Shown here: one piece after another, positions 5,749 through 11,144 of the stretch
Layout: the number at the start of each line of letters is the position of its first letter
Position numbering within the stretch: the first letter of the stretch is position 1
Source: DAOMOP01 sp035444405
GTDB taxonomy: Bacteria > Pseudomonadota > Gammaproteobacteria > Burkholderiales > Rhodocyclaceae
Reading direction: 5' to 3'
NCBI GenBank assembly: GCA_035444405.1
Contig: DAOMOP010000139.1
Coordinates: forward strand, 1-11,144
DNA length: 11,144 nucleotides
Translations under genes and position numbers: made by a program
The notes under the pieces: model-generated
Databases searched by the model: none
What the model was told of the DNA's origin: nothing
The model's input: only the letters and a program-made list of their open reading frames with translations

Positions 5749-7054
5749 CGTTCTCGTCTCCTTCCCGTCCGGCCGGCACCGCCAGCTCTATCCTCATCCC
5801 GCCGCCGGCAACAGTCTCGATCGCGAGCTCGCCGCCGGCCATCGCGGCACGCTCGCGCATGCCGAGCAGGCCACCCGCCGAGCCCGACGGCGCCGCCGCA
5901 TCGCAACCGCAGCCGTCGTCGGCGATGCTCAGCACGACCTGCCGCCCGACGACCGCCAGCCGCAGCTCCACACGCGCCGCTCCGCTGTGCCGGCGCACGT
6001 TCGTCAGTGCCTCCTGCACGGTACGGTAGAGCGCCAGCGCGGCCGTCGGCGAAAGCGGCGGCAGCTGCTCGGGCAGGCTCGCCACCAGGGCGATTCCGGG
6101 CTCACGCTGGCGCCAGCCCTCGAGCAGCTCGTCGAGCGCGTCGACCATGCCCAGTCCTTCCAGCCCGTGCGGCCGCAGCTGGCGCAGCAGGCCGCGCACG
6201 TGCCCGGCCATGTTCGACGACGCGCTGCGGATCTCGCGCGCACACTCGACCAGCTGCTCCGACGCCGCAGTGCCCGCGTGCCGCTCGATGTATGCGGCGG
6301 CCACACCGACCGCCGTCAGTGCCTGGCCGAACTCGTCATGCAACTCACGTGCCAATTCCCGCCGCTCGGCTTCCTGCAGCTCGATCAGGCGTCGCCCGAG
6401 CCTGCGCTCGTTCATGCGCGCAGTTTGGAGTGCTTCGGCGAGCCGCTCGATCGCGCCGGCGATGCGGCGAAACTCGTTGAGCTCGAACTGCGGCAGCAAG
6501 GCCTGGCGCTCACCCTGCGCGAGCCGCCCGAGCCCCCGCTCGATCGCCTGCACCGGCGTCAGCGCGCGCTGCACCGTGCGCCATGCGGCCGCGATGGTCA
6601 CCAGCACAAACACGGCGAAGATGCCGATCATGCGGCCCGACTCCTGCAGAATCTCGTCGATCTCGCTGAGCGGATCGGGACGGATCACCAGCACCTCGTC
6701 ACCGAGCGCGATGCGACGCTCACCCAGCAGCTCGCGATGCCCGAGCGGCAGCCAGCCGGCCACCCAGCCCGCCAACGGCGTTGCCCCGGAACGTCGCACC
6801 TGCTCCATATCGGGACGATCGAACGACACCGCCAGATGTCGCAGCCCGCCCGCATCGAGCATGCGGCGTACGGCGTCCGGCCCCCGCTCCTTCATCTCGC
6901 TGACGCCGAGCATCAGCTCGGCCAGGCGCGACGAGGCCTCGATCTCCTCGGCGACATCCTCGCGCATGCCGGCAACCACGAGCGCACACGCGGCGGCAAG
7001 GAGCAGCAACGAAAAGGCGGCCAAGCGCCCGACCAGGCGTTTGCGCAAATCCAT
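5723..7054 (-). CDS. MoxY-like membrane histidine kinase (LapD/MoxY N-terminus, HAMP, HisKA_3)
   Basis: The 443-residue kinase has a membrane segment at about 8-30 and a periplasmic part of about 110 residues. That part opens with VAEEIEASSRLAELML, typical of the LapD/MoxY N-terminal domain. A second membrane segment at about 142-158 leads into a HAMP linker (about 158-212). The HisKA_3 dimerisation helix carries H239 in ARELHDEFGQALTAVG. The HATPase domain has N-box EALTNVRRHSG (348-358), G1 DDGCGCD and G2 GLLGMRERAAMAGG. It should autophosphorylate H239 and pass the phosphate to the overlapping response regulator. The start at 7054 has GGAGG 8 nt upstream, and an open frame further upstream looks like a GC artefact. 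Its divergence from the quinoprotein gene mirrors MoxYX of methanol-oxidising bacteria. Confidence 0.93.
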   Translation of the reverse strand: MDLRKRLVGRLAAFSLLLLAAACALVVAGMREDVAEEIEASSRLAELMLGVSEMKERGPDAVRRMLDAGGLRHLAVSFDRPDMEQVRRSGATPLAGWVAGWLPLGHRELLGERRIALGDEVLVIRPDPLSEIDEILQESGRMIGIFAVFVLVTIAAAWRTVQRALTPVQAIERGLGRLAQGERQALLPQFELNEFRRIAGAIERLAEALQTARMNERRLGRRLIELQEAERRELARELHDEFGQALTAVGVAAAYIERHAGTAASEQLVECAREIRSASSNMAGHVRGLLRQLRPHGLEGLGMVDALDELLEGWRQREPGIALVASLPEQLPPLSPTAALALYRTVQEALTNVRRHSGAARVELRLAVVGRQVVLSIADDGCGCDAAAPSGSAGGLLGMRERAAMAGGELAIETVAGGGMRIELAVPAGREGDENDDSHPLAG

Positions 7055-7375
7055 ACCCGATTCCTCCAGCAGCCCTGCGCCGGTACGGCCATCGCAGCGC
7101 AACGTGCGGCGCCGTGGGCGGCGGTGCCGCGCACGCACAGGACCGCAACGGCTCACATGCCCGCGGCGCGCAACAAGAACACCGCATGGAGAAGCAACGA
7201 GCGTGCCGCCGATGCCGCGGGAAGGCTTCCCGGCTCGACCGGGCACCCGTCCCGGGACGTCGCGCTTCGGCGCGGACACACTGGCGCCGCAGTGCTCGAC
7301 AACCGCCCGGCCGGGATGATTCGACCACGGATCGCACGCCCCGTCCGACAACCATCAAGGAGGCAAGGGACACCC
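7055..7375. promoter_or_regulatory. Divergent control region, kinase / quinoprotein dehydrogenase
   Basis: This 321-bp stretch has no convincing gene; open frames through it are GC artefacts. It holds three symmetric CCCGG/CCGGG elements: CCCGGctcgaCCGGG (7229-7243), the perfect 12-bp palindrome CGTCCCGGGACG (7248-7259) and the perfect 10-bp palindrome CCCGGCCGGG (7306-7315). They lie 60-150 bp before the dehydrogenase start and could be binding sites for the LuxR-type regulator. TGGCGCCGCAGTGC at 7282 resembles a sigma-54 site, but its GG-GC spacing is one base short. No sigma-70 pair is clear. Confidence 0.4.
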
Positions 7376-9256
7376 ATGAGAATCGCTCGACCCGGCAGAC
7401 CGGCGCGCCACGCGCTCGCCATCGCCCTGACCGCCGCCCTGGCCGCACCGGCCCTCGCGGTAACACCCGTGACGTGGGACGACATCGCCAACGACCACGC
7501 GACGACAGGCGACGTGCTCACCTACGGCCTCGGGACCAAGGCGCAGCGCCACTCGCCGCTGACGCAGATCAACACCGAAACCGTCGCCGCGCTGCAGCCG
7601 GCGTGGTCGTTCTCGTTCGGCGGCGAGAAACAGCGCGGCCAGGAAGCACAGGCGCTGGTCCACGACGGCGTGATGTACGTGACCGCGTCGTACTCGCGCC
7701 TGTTCGCGATCGATGCGCGCACCGGCAAGCAGCTGTGGAGCTACGAGCATCGTCTGCCCGACGACATCCGCCCGTGTTGCGACGTGATCAACCGCGGCGC
7801 GGCGATCTACGGCGACAAGGTGTTCTTCGGCACGCTGGACGCAGCAATCGTCGCGCTCGACCGCGAGACCGGGCGGCCGGTGTGGCGCAAGAAGTTCGGC
7901 GACCACAAGGTCGGTTACACGATGACCGGCGCGCCGACCATCGTCAGGGACCGCGAGTCGGGCCGCGTGATGCTGATCCACGGCGACTCCGGCGACGAGT
8001 TCGGCGTGATCGGACACGTCTATGCGCGCGACCCCGACACCGGCGAAGAGATCTGGAAGCGGCCGATGGTCGAGGGCCACATGGGGCAGCTCGACGGCAA
8101 GCAGAGCACGCCGACCGGCGATCCGAAAGCGCCCTCCTGGCCCGACGACCCGTCGCGCCCCACCGGCAAGGTCGAAGCCTGGAGCCATGGCGGTGGCGCA
8201 CCGTGGCAAAGCGCGAGCTTCGACGTCGACACCAACACCATCGTCATCGGCGCGGGCAACCCGGCACCGTGGAACACCTGGGCACGCACCGCCGCCGGGG
8301 ACGATCCGCGCAACTGGGACAGCCTGTTCACGTCCGGCCAGGCCTATGTCGACGCGGCCACCGGCGAGCTCAAGGGCTTCTACCAGCACACGCCGAACGA
8401 CGCGTGGGACTTCTCCGGCAACAACGAGATCGTCCTGTTCGAATACAAGGATCCGAAGACCGGCAAGATGGTCAAGGCCGGCGCGCACGCCGATCGCAAC
8501 GGCTTCTTCTTCGTCACCGATCGCGACAAGCTTGCCAGCCCGAACGGCTATCCGAACAAGCCCACCGCGCTGATCGCGGCATGGCCGTTCGTCGACGGCA
8601 TCACCTGGGCCAAGGGCTTCGATCTCGCGACCGGCAAGCCGATCGAGAACGACAATCGCCCGCCCCCGATCAAGGCGGGCGAGGACAAGGGCGAAACCAT
8701 CTTCGTCTCACCCCCGTTCCTGGGCGGGAAGAACTGGAACCCGATGTCGTACAGCCCGGAGACCGGCCTGTTCTACGTTCCGGGCAACCACTGGGCGATG
8801 GACTACTGGACGGAGAAGGTCCACTACAAGGCCGGTTCGGCCTATCTCGGCCAGGGCTTCCGCATCAAGCGGCTCTTCGACGACCACGTCGGCATCCTGC
8901 GTGCGATCGATCCGCTCACCGGCAAGGTCGCCTGGGAGCACAAGGAAACCTTCCCGCTGTGGGCCGGCACGCTGACGACCGCCGGCGGGCTGGTATTCAC
9001 CGGCACCTCGGACGGCTACGTCAAGGCTTTCGACAAGCGCACCGGCGAGGAGCTGTGGAAGTTCCAGACCGGCTCGGGCATCGTGTCGATCCCGATCACC
9101 TGGGAGATGGACGGCGAGCAGTACATCGGCATCCAGTCGGGCTACGGCGGCGCGGTGCCGCTGTGGGGCGGCGACATGGCCGAGCTCACGCGCCAGGTCA
9201 CCCAGGGCGGCAGCGTTTGGGTGTTCAAGCTGCCCAGGCAGCTCGCCAGTCGATGA
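7376..9256 (+). CDS. exaA: PQQ-dependent ethanol/alcohol dehydrogenase (ExaA/PedE type, Ca-dependent)
   Basis: The 626-residue periplasmic quinoprotein has a signal peptide ending APALA|VT after residue 28 and the eight-bladed propeller with repeated tryptophan-docking motifs (for example ARTGKQLWSYEH, PDTGEEIWKRP, KRTGEELWKFQTG). Diagnostic residues are the adjacent Cys pair C134-C135 (RPCCDVINRG), the metal/PQQ ligands E208 (GDEFGV) and N295 (GAGNPAPWN), and catalytic D345 in AWDFSGNNE. Position 347, two after the catalytic Asp, is Ser. Lanthanide enzymes have Asp here, so a calcium enzyme is predicted. There is no C-terminal cytochrome domain, so it is a type I enzyme that needs a separate c-550, which is encoded downstream. 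AAGGAGG at 7357-7363 stands a rather long 12 nt before the ATG. It oxidises alcohols, probably ethanol and other primary alcohols, to aldehydes. Confidence 0.96.
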   Translation: MRIARPGRPARHALAIALTAALAAPALAVTPVTWDDIANDHATTGDVLTYGLGTKAQRHSPLTQINTETVAALQPAWSFSFGGEKQRGQEAQALVHDGVMYVTASYSRLFAIDARTGKQLWSYEHRLPDDIRPCCDVINRGAAIYGDKVFFGTLDAAIVALDRETGRPVWRKKFGDHKVGYTMTGAPTIVRDRESGRVMLIHGDSGDEFGVIGHVYARDPDTGEEIWKRPMVEGHMGQLDGKQSTPTGDPKAPSWPDDPSRPTGKVEAWSHGGGAPWQSASFDVDTNTIVIGAGNPAPWNTWARTAAGDDPRNWDSLFTSGQAYVDAATGELKGFYQHTPNDAWDFSGNNEIVLFEYKDPKTGKMVKAGAHADRNGFFFVTDRDKLASPNGYPNKPTALIAAWPFVDGITWAKGFDLATGKPIENDNRPPPIKAGEDKGETIFVSPPFLGGKNWNPMSYSPETGLFYVPGNHWAMDYWTEKVHYKAGSAYLGQGFRIKRLFDDHVGILRAIDPLTGKVAWEHKETFPLWAGTLTTAGGLVFTGTSDGYVKAFDKRTGEELWKFQTGSGIVSIPITWEMDGEQYIGIQSGYGGAVPLWGGDMAELTRQVTQGGSVWVFKLPRQLASR

Positions 9257-9265
9257 GATGACGGT

Positions 9266-9291
9266 CGTGGCCGCCGGTGGCGGCGGCCACG
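9266..9291 (+). terminator. Strong hairpin between dehydrogenase and pentapeptide gene
   Basis: CGTGGCCGCC (9266-9275) pairs perfectly with GGCGGCCACG (9282-9291) around a 6-nt loop, beginning 9 bp after the dehydrogenase stop. There is no T-run, and the next start follows within 25 bp. It is more likely a partial terminator or mRNA stabiliser that makes the upstream gene more abundant than the two genes below it. Confidence 0.45.
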
Positions 9292-9315
9292 GTCGCATCA
9301 TGAGGAATGACCCCG

Positions 9316-9915
9316 ATGAACAATCGCACCCTGCTCGCTCCGGCCCTGGTCGCCTGTGCGCTGCTGCAATCGACTGCCGCCGGCAACGCGTGGAGCGCCG
9401 GCGCCGACGATTCCGTCGTCCATGAAATCAACGGATGCGGCCTGTGGCCCCATACGCGCTGCGCCGGCACCGACCTGCGCCACGCCGACCTGGCCGGTCG
9501 CAATCTCGCCGGCGCCGACCTCTCGGGCGCCAACCTCGCGCGCGCCGATCTGCGTGGCGCCAACCTCGCCGGCGCGAACCTCGATGGCGCCGACCTGCGC
9601 GGCGCGCGCATGAACAAGGTCACCGCACCGGGCGCGACGTTTCGCAACGCCCGGCTCACCGGCGCCGACCTGGAGGCTGCGCGGCTGATGCGCGCCGACT
9701 TCAGCGGCGCCGATCTGACCGCCGCCCGGCTCGAAGCGGCGCGGGCCAACTTCGCGTGGTTCGTCGATGCCAGGCTCACCAGCACCGATCTCCAGGAAGC
9801 CAAGCTGTATTCGGCCAATCTGCGGGGCGCGAACATGGAAGGGAGCCTGATCCGATTTGCCATCTTCAGCGACGTCGCCTTCGAGGGCTGCACCGGCTGC
9901 CCGACGGATTGGTAG
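9316..9915 (+). CDS. Exported pentapeptide-repeat protein
   Basis: The 199-residue protein has an N-terminal export signal. It could be cut by signal peptidase I near NA|WSA (residue 25). Alternatively LVAC at 11-14 could serve as a lipobox, although the hydrophobic stretch before it is short. From residue 51, ten tandem A(D/N)LxG-type pentapeptides follow (GTDLR, HADLA, GRNLA, GADLS, GANLA and so on), and looser repeats continue to about 190. These predict a right-handed quadrilateral beta-helix. Cys pairs lie just outside it (C41/C49 and C192/C195, the last in CTGC), which may form disulfides. TGAGGA ends 9 nt before the ATG at 9316; the ATG at 9307 has no room for a ribosome site. It sits between the dehydrogenase and its cytochrome. 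From memory, a pentapeptide-repeat gene also neighbours the ped genes of Pseudomonas putida. Its role is unknown. Confidence 0.9.
   Translation: MNNRTLLAPALVACALLQSTAAGNAWSAGADDSVVHEINGCGLWPHTRCAGTDLRHADLAGRNLAGADLSGANLARADLRGANLAGANLDGADLRGARMNKVTAPGATFRNARLTGADLEAARLMRADFSGADLTAARLEAARANFAWFVDARLTSTDLQEAKLYSANLRGANMEGSLIRFAIFSDVAFEGCTGCPTDW
9466..9615 (+). repeat. Tandem 15-bp coding repeats (ten pentapeptide units)
   Basis: Ten consecutive 15-bp units, most close to ggcgccgacctcgcc, encode the regular part of the pentapeptide protein. The DNA similarity between units is high enough for slippage or recombination to change copy number, although Leu, Ala and Gly codon bias alone explains much of it. 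Confidence 0.75.
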
Positions 9916-9940
9916 GACGCGCCCCGACCGGAGCCCGATC

Positions 9941-10447
9941 ATGCAAGAAACCACCCTCCCCACCCTGCGCCGTGCCGTGCCTGCCTCGCCGCGCATCGGC
10001 ACGCTGCTGCGCGCGCTCGCGATGCTTGCTGCGCTGGGCGCGCTCCCGTCACACGCGCTCGACGCAGTCGTACCGGACGTGGACCTCACACGACTGCCAC
10101 CGGCGGCCGCAACCGCCGGAGAAGAAAACCCGTACCGCGGCGGTCCGGCGGCAATCGAGGTCGGCCGCAGCGCCTATGCCCAGGCCTGCGCGAGCTGCCA
10201 TGGCGCCGAAGCCTCGCAGCCGGGCCCCGCGGCGGATCTGCGCCGCATCGGCGGCTACTGCCGCCGCATCGCGGACGCGTCGCTGCGCAGCCGCTGCACT
10301 CGCGATGCCGATGCACATTTCAGCGAATCCGTGCGGGCAGGCAGCGTGCGCCTGGGCATTCGTCACATGCCGGCCTGGCAGGACAGGATACCGGCGCCGC
10401 TCGCCTGGGCCATCCAGGCCTACGTCGAATCTCGCCGCCAGCAATGA
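9941..10447 (+). CDS. pedF: Cytochrome c-550 (PedF/ExaB type), electron acceptor of the quinoprotein
   Basis: The 168-residue periplasmic mono-haem cytochrome has a long n-region, a hydrophobic core and cleavage near LPSHA|LD (residue 39). Haem attaches at C83-A-S-C86-H87 (CASCHG), and M143 in RHMPAW is the likely second axial ligand. NPYRG before the haem site, the extra cysteines C107 and C119, and the C-terminal AWAIQAYVESR agree with the PedF group as I know it, where a second Cys pair is also present. It should take electrons from the PQQ alcohol dehydrogenase and pass them to the terminal oxidase chain. CGGAG lies 7 nt before the ATG. The 25-bp gap to the pentapeptide gene indicates one transcript. 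ExaB is the functional counterpart in Pseudomonas aeruginosa. Confidence 0.9.
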   Translation: MQETTLPTLRRAVPASPRIGTLLRALAMLAALGALPSHALDAVVPDVDLTRLPPAAATAGEENPYRGGPAAIEVGRSAYAQACASCHGAEASQPGPAADLRRIGGYCRRIADASLRSRCTRDADAHFSESVRAGSVRLGIRHMPAWQDRIPAPLAWAIQAYVESRRQQ

Positions 10448-10556
10448 AGCGCGGCACCGCCCTGCTCGATGCAGCGCGCGCACGATCCGACCACGCGCTG
10501 GCAGTGGCGAGCGCGCGCCACACCGAGTCGCGCGCATGGCGCGTGAACGCAATGCT

Positions 10557-10615
10557 GCCCGGGAACCTCCGTCCCCGGGCCGCCGTCGGCCGTTCGCGGC
10601 CCGCCGCAGCGGGCC
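10557..10615. terminator. Two hairpins between convergent genes
   Basis: GCCCGGG (10557-10563) pairs with CCCGGGC (10574-10580), and GGCCCGC (10598-10604) pairs with GCGGGCC (10609-10615) over a CGCA loop. They lie in the 179-bp gap between the cytochrome stop (10447) and the convergent dehydrogenase stop (10627). No T-run is seen. Termination from both sides is inferred from position and symmetry. The rest of the gap shows nothing gene-like. Confidence 0.45.
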
Positions 10616-10626
10616 CGCAGTGGTCG

Positions 10627-11144
10627 TCAGCTCTTGTGCAGCTTGAACACCCAGACCATGCCACCCTGCTCGAGGAAGTTCACGCGCTTCGCAACGTCAC
10701 CCCCCCACAGCGGCACGGCTCCGCCCCAGCCGGACACGACCGCGACGTACTGCTCGCCGTTGTCGTCCCAGGTAATCGGCGGCGCGATTACGCCGGAGCC
10801 GGTCTGGAACTGCCACACTTCCTCGCCGGTCGTCGCGTCGAGCGCCTTCAGATAGCCTTCGGGCGTGCCGTAGAACACCAGGTTGCCGCCGGTCGTCAGC
10901 ACGCCACTCCACAGCGGTGCGTTGTTCTTGACCTCCCAGACGATCTTCCCGTTGACCGGATCGACCGCCCGCAGCGCACCGATATAGTCCTCGTACAGCG
11001 GCTTGATCGTGAAGCCTGCGCCGAGATAGGCAGCGCCGCGCTTGTACGACACCGGCTCGTTCCAGATGTCCATGCCCCACTCGTTGGCCGGCACGTAGAA
11101 GTAGCCGGTGTCGGGGCTGAAGGCCATCGGCATCTGGTTCTTGC
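10627..11144 (-). CDS. Second PQQ-dependent alcohol dehydrogenase, C-terminal part
   Basis: The reverse strand gives the last 171 residues of a quinoprotein dehydrogenase, running off the window edge at KNQMPMAFSPDTGYFYVP. Tryptophan-docking repeats are plain (VNGKIVWEVKNNAPLW, ATTGEEVWQFQTGSGV), as is the family's late blade SGWGGAVPLWGGDVA. The protein stops at VWVFKLHKS, so there is no fused cytochrome c. It aligns throughout with the C-terminus of the ExaA-type enzyme encoded at 7376-9256 but differs in many positions (for example KRVNFLEQGGM against ELTRQVTQGGS), so it is an old paralogue, not a recent copy. Metal-ligand and catalytic residues lie outside the window, so calcium or lanthanide use cannot be read here. 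Confidence 0.93.
   Translation of the reverse strand, partial: KNQMPMAFSPDTGYFYVPANEWGMDIWNEPVSYKRGAAYLGAGFTIKPLYEDYIGALRAVDPVNGKIVWEVKNNAPLWSGVLTTGGNLVFYGTPEGYLKALDATTGEEVWQFQTGSGVIAPPITWDDNGEQYVAVVSGWGGAVPLWGGDVAKRVNFLEQGGMVWVFKLHKS

Noticed and set aside
7077..7091. Possible sigma-54 promoter TGGCCGTACCGGCGC for the kinase gene
   Set aside because: GG and GC are correctly spaced, but the -12 box is GCGC and the site would leave a leader of only about 12 nt, too short for the GGAGG ribosome site.
7282..7295. Possible sigma-54 promoter TGGCGCCGCAGTGC for the dehydrogenase
   Set aside because: The GG-to-GC distance is one base too short and the -12 box is poor; sigma-54 promoters tolerate this badly.
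5738..7375. Plus-strand extension of the dehydrogenase frame across the kinase gene
   Set aside because: It runs antisense to a kinase with all its motifs. The dehydrogenase signal peptide and ribosome site fix the start at 7376.
9298..10089. Minus-strand open frame with repeats such as VGAREVGAGE
   Set aside because: It is the antisense of the 15-bp pentapeptide repeats, so the repeat pattern is inherited from the real gene.
1..11144. CRISPR array, tRNA/rRNA genes, insertion sequences or attachment sites
   Set aside because: No regularly spaced repeats, cloverleaf-like segments, transposase-like products or terminal inverted repeats were seen on either strand.

Overview
The window looks like a chromosomal alcohol-oxidation locus from a GC-rich Gram-negative bacterium, most likely a betaproteobacterium of the Azoarcus/Thauera/Aromatoleum kind. 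That taxonomic guess is inference from base composition and gene content only. The theme is periplasmic PQQ-dependent alcohol oxidation, its electron acceptor, the follow-on aldehyde oxidation, and regulators.

Layout. Positions 1-477 (minus) hold the N-terminal part of an NAD-dependent aldehyde dehydrogenase with a good sigma-54 type promoter at 542-556. Divergent from it, 836-2446 (plus) encodes an AcoR-like GAF/PAS/AAA+ regulator that has lost the GAFTGA loop, the Walker B acidic pair, the arginine-finger segment and the C-terminal Fis-type DNA-binding domain. A small exported protein follows (2551-2850). On the minus strand, read from right to left, come a MoxY-like histidine kinase (7054-5723), an overlapping NarL/FixJ response regulator (5748-5101), an exported tandem-Cache protein (4935-4075) and an exported HExxH metallopeptidase-like protein (3913-2945), which has its own sigma-54-like promoter. 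Divergent from the kinase, the plus strand carries a Ca-type quinoprotein ethanol dehydrogenase (7376-9256), an exported pentapeptide-repeat protein (9316-9915) and a PedF-type cytochrome c-550 (9941-10447). The 3' end of a second, different PQQ alcohol dehydrogenase converges from the right (10627-11144, minus).

How it may work together. The quinoprotein oxidises an alcohol in the periplasm and passes electrons to the c-550. The aldehyde enters the cytoplasm and is oxidised by the aldehyde dehydrogenase. The MoxY-type kinase/regulator pair probably controls the dehydrogenase gene it is divergent from, and the Cache protein may be an extra periplasmic sensing part. Two sigma-54-like promoters suggest a second control layer, but the AAA+ protein encoded here appears unable to act as a normal sigma-54 activator. 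It is therefore either a modulator of another activator or a decaying regulator. This mismatch is the most unusual thing in the window.
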